DNA of 64,000 nucleotides from Planctomycetia bacterium (GTDB lineage: Bacteria > Planctomycetota > GCA-002687715), in contig SXUL01000118.1 in assembly GCA_005790545.1 (NCBI GenBank), positions 1 through 64,000 on the forward strand, read 5' to 3'. Position 1 is the stretch's first letter. The number at the start of each line of letters is the position of its first letter. The translations under genes were made by a program, and so were the position numbers. Under the pieces are notes generated by a model. It saw nothing but the letters and a program-made list of their open reading frames with translations. It searched no databases and had not been told where the DNA came from. This document shows, piece by piece, positions 9,195 to 19,494 of the stretch.

Positions 9195-11246
9195 ATGCGC
9201 ACGTTGATCGCTTGCGGCCTTGTCGCCATGTTCATCGCGGCCCAGGAACGAGTGGTCTGCACCGGCGCTGCGCCCCGTGGCGGTCCCGCGCCGTTGCTGC
9301 TTCTTGAACGCGGACGAATGGAGACCCTCGTGGCCGACGCGGCGGCCAGCCTCCCCGCCATCGCACCGGATGGCAGCGCAGTCGCGTACCTCGATCACTC
9401 CAACAAGGGCCCGCGCGGTCCGGCACTCGCGCTCCTCGATCTTGTGACGCACACGCGCCGCATCCTCGTGGACTCCATGCCTCTGCAAGCGGTGCGCTTC
9501 AGTCCGGACGGCCGTGAACTCATCTTTGCTGGCTGGAATGCAGAGCACGTAGCCGAGATCTTCCGCCTCGATCGCGCCACCGGCAACGCCGTCCAACTCA
9601 CGCACACCACCGGCCGCTCGCCGGTCTGGTCGCCGGATGGGACACAGATCGCATTCATGGGCTTCGGTCCGGACAACCACGACGGGCTCATGCTCATGCA
9701 GAAAGACGGCAGCGGTTTGCACAAGCTCGCACCCTCGCGCGCCCGGGACTCGCGCCCGTACTTCTCGCCCGACGGGCGCCTGCTCCTCTACGAAGACTTC
9801 GTGGATGTCGACGCACAGCACATCCGTGGTGTCGTCAACCTGATCGGTGTGGATGGCACCGGTGCGCGCGTCATCTCGCCGGCTGATGCGAGCGCCTTTG
9901 GAGCGCGCTTCACGCCCACGGGCGGAGTGCTCTACCTCCGTGGAAGCCGCGAGAACCGCACTCTGGTGTCCTTCGATCCTGTGACCGACACACAGCGCGA
10001 CGTGTTGGCGCTCCCCCACGCGGACGACGACGACCTGACGGTGCTCGCCGACGGCAGCGTCGTGGTGACGCTGGTGGAAGCGGAACACCCGCGCGTTGTG
10101 CTCGTGCGCGGCGGCCTGCTCTCGACACTGCACCGAGGTGGTGCCGCCGCCGCAAGCCTGCCTCCCCGCGCTCCGCGTGCACGTGACCTCGGCATCCCCT
10201 TCAGCGGAACTCCCGGCCCGGAGAATGCCATCACCGATGTCGCGGGAGTGCTGGTGGGCATGACCACGCTCATTCACGGCGACGCTGCGGATGCCAAGGC
10301 GAGTTGCGCGCGTACCGGAGTGACCGCCATCCTGCCGCGCGGTCGTTCCTCGCTTCTCGAACCCGTGATGGCCGGCACCGCTGTGCTCAACGGCAATGGC
10401 GAGATGACCGGCACGGCCTGGATCGCCGAATCCGGATTCCTCGAAGGACCAGTCCTGATCACCAACACGGAGAGCGTGGGCACCGTGCGCGACGCGGCGA
10501 TCCAGTGGCGGCGGAAGCACGGCACCCCGGACGCAAGCGGATCTTTCTGGGCGCTGCCGCTCGTTGCAGAAACATGGGATGGCCGACTCAATGACCTCGG
10601 CGCAAGCCATGTGCGGCCTGAGCATGTCAATTCCGCTCTGGACGGCGCGCGCTGCGGGCCGGTGGCGGAGGGCAACGCGGGCGGCGGCACAGGCATGCAC
10701 ACGCACGGCTGGAAGGGCGGCACCGGAACAGCTTCACGGCGCGTCGGTGCACACACCCTCGGCGTGCTCGTGCAGTCCAACTACGGCCGCGCACCGCAAC
10801 TCACCATCGCCGGCGTTCCCGTGGGCGCAGAGTTGAACCCGCCTGCGGATCCGCCGAAGGAGAACGGCTCCATCATCGTGATCATCGCGACGGACGCACC
10901 GCTGCTCCCGCACCAGTTGCAACGCCTCGCGCGCAGAGCACCGCTCGCGCTCGGGCGCATGGGCTCGTATGCAGGAAATTCCAGCGGGGATTTCATGCTC
11001 GCCTTCAGCACCGCGAACAGTGGTACAGCTTTCGGCACTGAACTCATGACAGCCCGCTTCCTCGGCAATGATGCCCTGGACCCCCTCTTCATCGCAGTGG
11101 TGGAAGCCACCGAGGAGGCCATCGTGAACGCCCTCATCGCCGCACGCACACTCGCTGGTCAGGGCGGCTCGTGCCTGCAGGCCATTCCGCATGACAAGCT
11201 CCGGGACGTGCTCCGGAAGTACGGTCGGCTCGTCGGCCAGAAGTGA
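9195..11246 (+). CDS. TolB-like beta-propeller fused to DmpA-family (P1/S58) aminopeptidase
   Basis: A 683-residue fusion. After a short signal peptide (to about residue 17), residues 20-320 hold WD40/TolB repeats (VRFSPDGRELIFAG, PVWSPDGTQIAFMG, PYFSPDGRLLLYED). Residues 330-680 are a DmpA/BapA-type N-terminal-nucleophile aminopeptidase. It starts with PENAITDVAGVLVG and includes GNAGGGTGM, VQSNYGR and ENGSIIVIIATDAPL. In DmpA the chain cleaves itself between Gly and Ser of this last motif to expose the catalytic Ser; the equivalent here is Ser559. The enzyme half is complete and full length. A propeller in front of a DmpA domain is unusual and might bind substrate or a partner. It probably acts outside the cytoplasm. 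Confidence 0.88.
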   Translation: MRTLIACGLVAMFIAAQERVVCTGAAPRGGPAPLLLLERGRMETLVADAAASLPAIAPDGSAVAYLDHSNKGPRGPALALLDLVTHTRRILVDSMPLQAVRFSPDGRELIFAGWNAEHVAEIFRLDRATGNAVQLTHTTGRSPVWSPDGTQIAFMGFGPDNHDGLMLMQKDGSGLHKLAPSRARDSRPYFSPDGRLLLYEDFVDVDAQHIRGVVNLIGVDGTGARVISPADASAFGARFTPTGGVLYLRGSRENRTLVSFDPVTDTQRDVLALPHADDDDLTVLADGSVVVTLVEAEHPRVVLVRGGLLSTLHRGGAAAASLPPRAPRARDLGIPFSGTPGPENAITDVAGVLVGMTTLIHGDAADAKASCARTGVTAILPRGRSSLLEPVMAGTAVLNGNGEMTGTAWIAESGFLEGPVLITNTESVGTVRDAAIQWRRKHGTPDASGSFWALPLVAETWDGRLNDLGASHVRPEHVNSALDGARCGPVAEGNAGGGTGMHTHGWKGGTGTASRRVGAHTLGVLVQSNYGRAPQLTIAGVPVGAELNPPADPPKENGSIIVIIATDAPLLPHQLQRLARRAPLALGRMGSYAGNSSGDFMLAFSTANSGTAFGTELMTARFLGNDALDPLFIAVVEATEEAIVNALIAARTLAGQGGSCLQAIPHDKLRDVLRKYGRLVGQK

Positions 11247-11348
11247 AGGGGCCTGTCCGGGCTCAAGGCCACCCTCACGGGAAGTCGAGGGAGGCAGGAT
11301 GACCGTGGTTGCGTAGGGCACGTGGTACGATCACGCGCGCTGCATCGC

Positions 11349-11735
11349 ATGTTGAGAACGTTGCTCATTATTCTGCTGATCCCGGGGCTGCTCCTGCCTG
11401 CGACGCTGCAAATCTGCGTCTGTGCGGCTGAAGCGGACCTCTGCTGCGGCGCAGATCAAGCCTGCTGCTGTTCCGGCAATCCCGCCCTCGACAGCTCCAT
11501 GGCCACCTTCAGCGCTGATGAGCGCTGCGTCGGCTGCGTCGAGCTCGGCCTGCACGATGGAGGCTTCCGCGTCACGGCACCGGGCAGCGTCCCGCTACCG
11601 GACATGAGCGCGGTGGTGGCCGAACCTTGGACAGCCAACTCCTTCGTTCCGCGCACCTGCGTTGCTGAATCCCTGCTCCCCGCAGCAGGTCTCGCACCTC
11701 CGCGCACCAGCGCGCCCGTTCCGCTGCGCATCTGA
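11349..11735 (+). CDS. Small Cys-rich exported protein, possibly metal-binding
   Basis: About 128 residues from ATG 11349; a GTG at 11322 is a longer alternative. An N-terminal hydrophobic segment is followed by a dense cysteine cluster (ICVCA, LCCG, ACCCSG, RCVGC) and a low-complexity C-terminus ending PVPLRI. About a dozen Cys in under 130 residues suggests metal binding or disulfides in the periplasm. It sits directly ahead of the efflux operon, as CzcI-like small proteins sit ahead of metal efflux systems, but no sequence match to a named family is claimed. TACGAT at 11326-11331 could be its -10 box. Confidence 0.6.
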   Translation: MLRTLLIILLIPGLLLPATLQICVCAAEADLCCGADQACCCSGNPALDSSMATFSADERCVGCVELGLHDGGFRVTAPGSVPLPDMSAVVAEPWTANSFVPRTCVAESLLPAAGLAPPRTSAPVPLRI

Positions 11736-11807
11736 ACTGCGCACCTCGGCGTTCCGCCCCTCATGGGCGGATGGTCTGTTTCCCGCGGTCCTTTGCGAGG
11801 GATTCCC

Positions 11808-13202
11808 ATGGTGCGATGGAAGATGATCGTGGCGGCAGCCCTGCTGGCGGGCTGCGCCGTGGAAGAAAAGGCGGCGCCGAATGGTGCCTCAACACTCATT
11901 CAACTGCGCACGCGCAGCTCTGCCGAGGCCGTGGATGAAGCACTGAAGCTTCTGCCCACTGGCGCGTTGCTGGTCCCGCTTCCGGCTCTGCCGGAGGACC
12001 GCAATCCGGAAACTCTCGACGCTGACCTCGCGCAGTTCTGGCACGCGAGTGCCCTCGCCTTCAGCCCGGATGTGCGCGCGGCGTTCCAGGAACTGAGAGC
12101 GTCCATCGCTGCAGAAACCGGCGTCGGGTCTCCAGAAGCGCTCATGACCGAGACCGAGATCATGCGCTCGCGTGAGGGATTCACCGAGTGGCAGCCAGGT
12201 GTGGGAGTGGACCTCCTCGCGCTTCTCGGCATCGGCCAGAGCGCGGCAGCGGAAGCGCTGGCATCCGCCACCGTGCGCCGTGATGAAGCGCGTCTCACCG
12301 AGGCGCTCTGGAAGGCGCCCTTCGCTGCCGACCGCGGGCGCATCCGCGTCGCGGCCGCACGCGCGAATCTGGAGTCTCTTGAAGCCTTGGTGACGGAAGC
12401 CACCAAGGATCAGGAACGCATCCTGCTGCTCCAGATGCACGGGCGCCTCGCGGAAACCACAGTCCACGACGCACGCACCATGTTCCATCGACTCCTCGAA
12501 GCGCGGACCGATGCGAAATCGGAGCTGGCCGCAGCGCGTGCGGAATTGGCGCTAGCCTGCGGGCTCGGCCCCGATGCCAAACCACTGGATCGCATCACGC
12601 TGGCAACCATCGATGACTTCGACGTGGCCGGTGGCGTGCCGCGCCTGCCGGAGGCGGAGGCCCTCTTCGCGGCCCGCCCGGACCTGAAGCGCCTCGGGCT
12701 CGAATACGCAATGAATGAAGCGGAATTGAGGCTCGCCGCGCGGAGCATCATTCCGACCATCACGCCTTCGTGGAAACCATCTCTCGTGAAGGGGCTGAGC
12801 ACTCAACCTGGAGGAATGGTCGCCATCGATTTCCCATGGCCCTCGCGCGTGAGCTCGGCCATGAAGGTTGCGTCTGTCCGGCGCGACGCCGCGGCCAGTG
12901 CGTGGGTAGACGCCGCCAATGCCGCATGGAATGAAGTCGTGGCGCTGCGGCGCGAGATGGAAGCGGCCTACGAAAACTGGTCCGTACATGTGCCCATCGT
13001 CGACAGCGCCACTGCGGGCGCGTGGATCGCGGCCCGCAAGCGCTTCAGTCTGGATCGCGAAGCGCTCACGGATTGGATCATGGCTCTCGAACGCCGCATG
13101 GAAGGCATCGAGATGATTCAGCGCCACCGCGAGCACGCCTTCCTCCGCATTCTCGATTACCTGCAGGCCCTCGGCCCGCGCACTCTGGAGAAGAAGTCAT
13201 GA
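11808..13202 (+). CDS. TolC-family outer-membrane efflux lipoprotein
   Basis: A 464-residue protein with a lipoprotein signal (lipobox LLAGC at about 11-15). Long alternating helices rich in Ala, Glu and Arg are typical of outer-membrane factors (paired segments such as ARANLESLEALVTEATKDQE and RRDAAASAWVDAANAAWNEV). It should form the outer-membrane channel of the tripartite pump encoded next to it. Start ATG 11808 has GAGGG 6 nt upstream and gives an intact lipobox; an in-frame ATG 45 nt earlier does not. Its stop overlaps the start of the adaptor gene by ATGA. Confidence 0.85.
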   Translation: MVRWKMIVAAALLAGCAVEEKAAPNGASTLIQLRTRSSAEAVDEALKLLPTGALLVPLPALPEDRNPETLDADLAQFWHASALAFSPDVRAAFQELRASIAAETGVGSPEALMTETEIMRSREGFTEWQPGVGVDLLALLGIGQSAAAEALASATVRRDEARLTEALWKAPFAADRGRIRVAAARANLESLEALVTEATKDQERILLLQMHGRLAETTVHDARTMFHRLLEARTDAKSELAAARAELALACGLGPDAKPLDRITLATIDDFDVAGGVPRLPEAEALFAARPDLKRLGLEYAMNEAELRLAARSIIPTITPSWKPSLVKGLSTQPGGMVAIDFPWPSRVSSAMKVASVRRDAAASAWVDAANAAWNEVVALRREMEAAYENWSVHVPIVDSATAGAWIAARKRFSLDREALTDWIMALERRMEGIEMIQRHREHAFLRILDYLQALGPRTLEKKS

Positions 13203-14710
13203 GCGACCTGAACCCGCAAGTGGATCTCGCGGCGCTGGCGCGCCAGACGACAAGCGTGGCGAGGCCGAAGCGCCGCTGGACGGTGTTTCTCGTGCCACTC
13301 CTCGTGCTCGGCGCTGCCGCTGCCATCTTCTCGGAGAGTCTTGTCGACCTCTTCCGCAAGGTGCCCGTGGTGACCCTCACTCGCGCAACGCCGGTCGCCG
13401 GCGGCGCGCAGGCGGCGGGTACACCACTCTTCCAGGCCGCCGGTTGGGTCGAGCCCGATCCGGCGCCGGTGCTTGTCACCTCTCTCGAACCCGGCGTGCT
13501 CATGGATGTGCGCGTGCAGGCGGGCGACGCCGTCAAGAGCGGCGACGTGGTGGCACGTCTCGCCGATGAGGAGCAACGCCTCGTCTACGCGCAGGCAGAA
13601 GTGCGTGTGCGTCAGGCAGAAGCGGCTCTCACACGCGCCAAGGCGGAACTCGCCGCCGCAGAGCTGAACTGGAGTGAAGCGCTCGCGGTGACCGAGGCTC
13701 TCGCCAGTGCCGAAGGTGAATTGCGCGCGCAACAGGCCGAAGTGGATCTCGACCGTGCCTCAGTCACGAAGGCGGAATCTCTGGTGGCGACGGCGCGAGC
13801 GGAACTCGCCGTGCAGGAGGAACTGCTCCAAGCCGGCGCCACCAGCCAGTGGAATCGCGAGCTGGCCAAGGCCAGGCTCCGCGAGGCGGATGGCGAACTG
13901 CTCGCCATGCAGGCGGAAGTCGAGCGCGCCACGGCGGACGTGAAAAAATCCGCGGCAAAGCTCGCCCGCGCGCGCCGCGAACGCGAGTTGCGCATCGAAG
14001 ACCGGCTGCGGCTCGAGACCGCGAAATCTGGCCTCGTGGATGCCGAGGCGAAACACGGTGACGCCATCACGACCATGGAGCTCGCACGGCTCCGCTTCTC
14101 GCGCACGCAGGTGCGTGCACCGCTGGACGGCATCGTGCTGGAGCGACGCACGGGTGTCGGTTCCGTGGTCGGTCCGGACGATGCGAGCCCGCCCGTCGTG
14201 AGCCTCTATGACCCGCAGTCGTTGCGCATCCGCGTGGATGTGCCGCAAGACAAGATCGGCGGCGTGGTCACAGGCAGCGAGGCCGTGATCCTTTCCGAGG
14301 CGCGCCGCGACAAGCCCTACGCGGGCAAGGTGACACGCATCGTGCACACCGCGGACATCAACAAGGTGACCTTGCAGGTGCACGTGCGCGTCACGGAACC
14401 GGACACGCTGCTCCGTCCCGAGATGCTCTGCCAGGTGCGCTTTCTTGCGAGCGGAGCCGCCGGGGCAACGACCGCGGACGTGCAGTTCCTTTCCATTCCC
14501 GCACTGCTTGTTGAAGGCGGCTCGGTCTGGGTGTTCGATCCGGTGTCGCGCACGGCGCGGCGGCGGCACGTGGAAGGCACGGCAACCGGAGACGGATCCT
14601 TCAGCATGAAGAGCGGGCTCAATCTCACGGACAAGCTCATCAATGCCGTTGTTGGTGGAAGCCTCGCGCAACTGGAAGAAGGCGCCGCAGTACGCCCGGA
14701 GGGTCAATGA
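13199..14710 (+). CDS. HlyD/MacA-family membrane-fusion (periplasmic adaptor) protein
   Basis: A 503-residue adaptor. An N-terminal cytoplasmic stretch is followed by one transmembrane helix (about 25-45). A split lipoyl domain (around 85-120 and 315-330), a long alpha-helical coiled-coil hairpin (about 120-310, nearly all A/E/R/L) and a beta-barrel domain follow. The signature VRAPLDGIVLERRTGVGSVV marks return into the lipoyl domain. It links the inner-membrane ABC transporter to the outer-membrane channel. It overlaps the preceding gene by 4 nt and is followed after 1 nt by the ATPase. A MacA/DevB-like role is inferred because an ABC transporter, not an RND pump, is the partner. Confidence 0.88.
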   Translation: MSDLNPQVDLAALARQTTSVARPKRRWTVFLVPLLVLGAAAAIFSESLVDLFRKVPVVTLTRATPVAGGAQAAGTPLFQAAGWVEPDPAPVLVTSLEPGVLMDVRVQAGDAVKSGDVVARLADEEQRLVYAQAEVRVRQAEAALTRAKAELAAAELNWSEALAVTEALASAEGELRAQQAEVDLDRASVTKAESLVATARAELAVQEELLQAGATSQWNRELAKARLREADGELLAMQAEVERATADVKKSAAKLARARRERELRIEDRLRLETAKSGLVDAEAKHGDAITTMELARLRFSRTQVRAPLDGIVLERRTGVGSVVGPDDASPPVVSLYDPQSLRIRVDVPQDKIGGVVTGSEAVILSEARRDKPYAGKVTRIVHTADINKVTLQVHVRVTEPDTLLRPEMLCQVRFLASGAAGATTADVQFLSIPALLVEGGSVWVFDPVSRTARRRHVEGTATGDGSFSMKSGLNLTDKLINAVVGGSLAQLEEGAAVRPEGQ

Positions 14711-14711
14711 C

Positions 14712-15401
14712 ATGGCGTTCATCGAACTGCACGGCGTCACCAAGTCGTGGAAGAAGGGCGAACACGAGGTGAAGCCTCTCGAGAATGTGGATCTCGAAAT
14801 AGCCAAGGGTGAGTTCTTCGTGCTGCTCGGGCCCTCGGGTTCGGGCAAGACCACCCTGCTCAACCTTCTCGCCGGCATCGACCGCCCGGTGTCGGGGCGC
14901 GTGGTCGTGGCCGGCAAGGAGATCACCTCCATGAGCGCGCGCGAACTCGCGCCTTGGCGAGCGGAGCACGTCGGCTACGTGTTCCAGCAGCACCACCTGA
15001 TCCCAGTACTCACGGCGTACGAAAACGTGGAATTGCCTCTCTTCCTCTTTGGCATGAACGCCGCCGCGCGCCATGAACGCGTGAGCCTCGCGCTCACGGC
15101 CGTCGGCCTCGGCGACCGCGCCTCGCACTATCCGCGCCAGCTCTCCGGCGGGCAGGAGCAGCGTGTCGCCATCGCGCGCGCCATCGTGGCCGACCCGCCG
15201 CTCATCGTCGCCGACGAACCAACGGGCGACCTTGACCACGCCTCCGCCGAAGCCGTGCTCACGCTGCTGCAGCGCTTCCGCAACGAACGCGGCAAGACCA
15301 TCGTCATGGTCACCCACGATCTGAAGGCGGCGGAACGCGGCTCGCGCGTGGTGCGCCTCGACAAGGGGCGGCTCCTCGATGCCACGGGAGCACACGCTTG
15401 A
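14712..15401 (+). CDS. MacB/LolD-type ABC transporter ATPase
   Basis: A 229-residue nucleotide-binding subunit with Walker [11 protein letters not shown]-loop in VFQQHHLIP, signature LSGGQEQR, Walker [13 protein letters not shown] and switch His in VTHD. It follows the adaptor stop by 1 nt, and its last codons overlap the TTG start of the first permease. It energises the two FtsX-like permeases downstream. The family includes LolD, MacB and DevA; the neighbours (adaptor and TolC-like protein) point to MacAB/DevBCA-type export. The substrate cannot be read from the sequence. Confidence 0.93.
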   Translation: MAFIELHGVTKSWKKGEHEVKPLENVDLEIAKGEFFVLLGPSGSGKTTLLNLLAGIDRPVSGRVVVAGKEITSMSARELAPWRAEHVGYVFQQHHLIPVLTAYENVELPLFLFGMNAAARHERVSLALTAVGLGDRASHYPRQLSGGQEQRVAIARAIVADPPLIVADEPTGDLDHASAEAVLTLLQRFRNERGKTIVMVTHDLKAAERGSRVVRLDKGRLLDATGAHA

Positions 15402-16540
15402 GCTTCCTTGCGCGTTACACACGCCGGAATCTGCTGCGTCGACCGGGACGCACGCTGCTCACGCTGCTCGGCGTGGCTGTTGCGCTGTTCCTGTTCGTCT
15501 GCGTGGAGAGCCTCTCGGCGGGCCTCGACGCGGCGCTCTCCGGCAGCGAGGCCTCGCGCACGCTGATCGTCTACCGCCAGAATCGCTATTGCCCGCAGAC
15601 GAGCTTCCTCCCGGAGCGCTACACCTCGGGCATCGAGGGGCTGCCCGGCGTCGAGAGCGTGCTGCCGGTGAAGGTGTTTCTCAACAACTGCCGCGCAAGC
15701 CTCGATCTCGTGACCTTCCAAGGTGCACCGGTGGACCGGCTCTTCTCTGCACGCGGTGTGCGCGTCACCGCAGGCTCCGAGAGTGATTTCAAGAACGGTC
15801 GTGACACGGCCCTCGTGGGCAAGGCCTTCGCCGAGCGCCGCAATCTCGCTCCCGGCGACAAATTCCGCCTCGGCAACATCACCGTGAACGTGGCGGGAAT
15901 CTTCGAAGCACCGGAGCGCGTGGAAGAAAATGTGGTGCTCACCCACCTCGAGTTCCTGCAGCGCAGCGGACCGGTGAACCGCCTCGGCACGGTGACGCAG
16001 TTCGAAGTGAAGGTGAAGGATCCGGCCATGGCGCGCGAGACGGCGCGCCGCATCGACGAGCTGTTCAAGACGGCAGAGGAACCCACCGACACCCGGCCGC
16101 GCATCGAGTTCCTCGAAAGCGCCACGCGCGATCTGCGCGAGCTCCTCGGCTTCGGCCGCACCTTCGGCATGGTGGCGGCAATCGTGGTGCTCGTGCTGGT
16201 CGCGAACACCGTGAACATGGCCGTGCAGGAAAGACGGCGCGAGTTCGGCATCTGCCTTGCCGTGGGCTACGAGGGCCGACACCTGCTGCAAATCGTGCTC
16301 CTCGAAACCCTCATGCTCGTGCTTCCCGCTGCGCTCCTCGGGATCGCCGGAGCCTGGCTCACGGTGCATCTCAGCGGCATCAGCATCGGCGTCGAAGGTG
16401 TGAGCGTCGAGTTCCTCGTCTCCGTGTTGGTGATGCTGAAGGGCCTCGTCCTTGCACTCGGTCTCGGGCTTGTCGCCGCCATCGTTCCGGCTTTGAGCGC
16501 GTCGCGTGCAGATCCCGTGGCTGCTTTGAGGGGGGCCTGA
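15398..16540 (+). CDS. FtsX-like ABC transporter permease (first of two)
   Basis: A 380-residue inner-membrane permease of the MacB topology: one helix at about 15-40 ([17 protein letters not shown]), a periplasmic MacB-type domain (about 45-260), then three C-terminal helices in the FtsX domain (about 265-380). The start is TTG 15398, which overlaps the ATPase stop (TTGA) and implies translational coupling. It ends 1 nt before the second permease. The two may form a heterodimer, with the single ATPase used twice. Arg-rich residues before helix 1 ([11 protein letters not shown]) fit the positive-inside rule. Confidence 0.87.
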   Translation: MSFLARYTRRNLLRRPGRTLLTLLGVAVALFLFVCVESLSAGLDAALSGSEASRTLIVYRQNRYCPQTSFLPERYTSGIEGLPGVESVLPVKVFLNNCRASLDLVTFQGAPVDRLFSARGVRVTAGSESDFKNGRDTALVGKAFAERRNLAPGDKFRLGNITVNVAGIFEAPERVEENVVLTHLEFLQRSGPVNRLGTVTQFEVKVKDPAMARETARRIDELFKTAEEPTDTRPRIEFLESATRDLRELLGFGRTFGMVAAIVVLVLVANTVNMAVQERRREFGICLAVGYEGRHLLQIVLLETLMLVLPAALLGIAGAWLTVHLSGISIGVEGVSVEFLVSVLVMLKGLVLALGLGLVAAIVPALSASRADPVAALRGA

Positions 16541-16541
16541 G

Positions 16542-17714
16542 ATGCGCTTGCTCCCCTTCAGCTACGCCATCGGGAATCTCGGGCGCCGCCCCGGTCGCAC
16601 ACTCCTCACTGCGACCGCATGTGCCCTGGTCGCCGCGGCTCTCGCGGGCTCCATCGCCTTCTCGGACGGCATGGAGCGCGGATTCAGCAGTGCCGCCAGC
16701 GATCGCACCGCCATCATGCTCTCTTCCGTCGCAGGGCGCGATGTGCTGCGCAGCACTGTGAGTGCCGCTGCGGATTCCCTTCTCGCTGCGGACGTGGCCG
16801 GCATCAGCCGCCAAGGCGGCATGCCGCTCATCTCCAGCGAGATCCACATGGGCACGAACCTCCGCCTCGGCGGCAAGGATGAACCCGAGGGCGAGGCGCG
16901 CGCGGCCTTCGTGCGCGGCATCACACCCGCGGCGTTCCTCGTGCACGCCGGTGTCACCATCACGGCCGGTCACGAACCGGGCAGCTCTGAGGTGCTGGTC
17001 GGGCGGCTCGCAGCGAAGAAGCTCGGCGTGGATGAGGACCTCCTCGCACCAGGCCGGAAGCTCCGCTTCGAAGGCGGCGAATTCACGGTGAGCGGCCAGT
17101 TCAGTGCTCCCGGCAGCACCGTCGAATCGGAGATCTGGGCTCCGCTGACGGAATTGCGCGGACTCTCGCGCCGCGACGACAGCTCGGCTCTGTTCGTGAG
17201 CATGGATGATCCTGATGCTCTGGCGGAGCTCGATCTCTTCGCCAAGCGCCGACGCGACCTCGAACTCGTGAGCATCCCGAGCGAGGTCTACTACCGCGAA
17301 ATGGTCGCCTACTTCGCGCCGATTCGCGCCCTCAGTTTCATCATGACCCTGCTCATCGCGGGAGCGGTGCTGGCCACCGGTGCCAACACCTTCAACACCG
17401 CAGTGCAGGACCGCATGCGTGAACTCGCCACGCTGCGCGCGCTCGGCTACGGCGGCGGCGCGCTGGCCGTCACCCTGCTGCAGGAAGCACTGCTCCTCGC
17501 AGCCGCCGGCGGCAGCCTCGGCGTCATGCTCGCCAAGGCTCTCGTGGATGGCGCAGCCTTCCGCATCGGCATGAGCGCCTTCGCGCTCGATGTGGGGCCA
17601 CGCGCCGTACTCGCAGGTTTCGCCGGGGCCCTCGCCATCGGCATCATCGGAACAATCCCGGCCATGATCCGCGCCGTGCGACTTCCTGTCGCCGTCGCGC
17701 TGAAGGAGAACTGA
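16542..17714 (+). CDS. FtsX-like ABC transporter permease (second of two)
   Basis: A 390-residue paralogue of the preceding gene with the same plan: helix at about 25-45, periplasmic MacB-type domain (50-260), three C-terminal helices. The N-terminus [20 protein letters not shown] mirrors [20 protein letters not shown] of its neighbour, and both share the QDRMREL/QERRREF loop before the FtsX helices. It probably pairs with the upstream permease. The downstream lipoprotein gene follows within 2 nt, so it appears to be part of the same transcript. Confidence 0.87.
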   Translation: MRLLPFSYAIGNLGRRPGRTLLTATACALVAAALAGSIAFSDGMERGFSSAASDRTAIMLSSVAGRDVLRSTVSAAADSLLAADVAGISRQGGMPLISSEIHMGTNLRLGGKDEPEGEARAAFVRGITPAAFLVHAGVTITAGHEPGSSEVLVGRLAAKKLGVDEDLLAPGRKLRFEGGEFTVSGQFSAPGSTVESEIWAPLTELRGLSRRDDSSALFVSMDDPDALAELDLFAKRRRDLELVSIPSEVYYREMVAYFAPIRALSFIMTLLIAGAVLATGANTFNTAVQDRMRELATLRALGYGGGALAVTLLQEALLLAAAGGSLGVMLAKALVDGAAFRIGMSAFALDVGPRAVLAGFAGALAIGIIGTIPAMIRAVRLPVAVALKEN

Positions 17715-17716
17715 AC

Positions 17717-18256
17717 GTGATGAACATCAAGACCTCCGTGCTGTTGCTGACTCTCGCTTTTTTCGCCGCCGCTTGCAGCGACAAGAAGGAGTCGTCCAAC
17801 GACGCGACACCTGCAGCCTCGAACAGCATGGCCGAGAGCTTCTGGATGGCGCAGGTGGATGGCACACCACGCGGCGTGAAGGACATCGTGGCCAACGGCA
17901 AGGATGGCGAAGCCGTGCTTGTCGCAGGCCGCGTCGGCGGCAACGCGGATGTCTTCGTCCCCGGACGTGCCGCCTTTCTCATTGCCGATCTGTCGCTGAA
18001 GGACTGCTACGACATGACCGATGAGTGCAAGCAGCCGTGGGACTACTGTTGCGAAGACCCTGCGGCCTTGAAGACCGGAACTCTGGCCGTCGAATGCCGC
18101 GGGGGTGAACGTGTTCTCGCTCAGGAAGTCCGTGGTTTCCACACACTCGACCATGGACGGGATGTCGTCATCCGCGGTGTGGTGAAGCGCAGCGCCGCGG
18201 GCAGCCTCGTTCTGATGGCCGTGGGTATCAACGTCACCAAGGGCCGCGCGCCCTGA
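17717..18256 (+). CDS. Lipoprotein with conserved Cys segment, end of efflux operon
   Basis: About 179 residues (GTG 17717; ATG 17720 is equally possible, with GGAG upstream). The N-terminus is a lipoprotein signal with lipobox FAAAC. The mature part contains a compact Cys-rich stretch, DCYDMTDECKQPWDYCCED, with four Cys near 100-115, flanked by beta-strand-like segments (VLVAGRVGG, DVVIRGVV). Proteins with this P-x-DYCC stretch occur in planctomycetes but have no known role. Its place at the end of the pump operon suggests a periplasmic function linked to export. I cannot name a family. Confidence 0.7.
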   Translation: MMNIKTSVLLLTLAFFAAACSDKKESSNDATPAASNSMAESFWMAQVDGTPRGVKDIVANGKDGEAVLVAGRVGGNADVFVPGRAAFLIADLSLKDCYDMTDECKQPWDYCCEDPAALKTGTLAVECRGGERVLAQEVRGFHTLDHGRDVVIRGVVKRSAAGSLVLMAVGINVTKGRAP

Positions 18257-18286
18257 GTCTTCGAATCTATTCGCAGCGCGCGCGGT

Positions 18287-19366
<1,080 letters not shown>

Positions 19367-19494
19367 ACGGGATGATCCTCTGCGGCGTCGATGTGCACCA
19401 TGGCGAGCGGCCGCCGCTCGGCTAAGGTGCGCCCAGTTTCCCAAGGCCCGCGCGGCGGAAAAGCCGCCCATTCCCGGAAGACGTGAGACGTGTC

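Noticed and set aside
9135-10706. 523-codon minus-strand frame over the TolB-DmpA gene
   Set aside because: Composition rich in His, Arg and Ala with no domain; the plus strand is a full enzyme.
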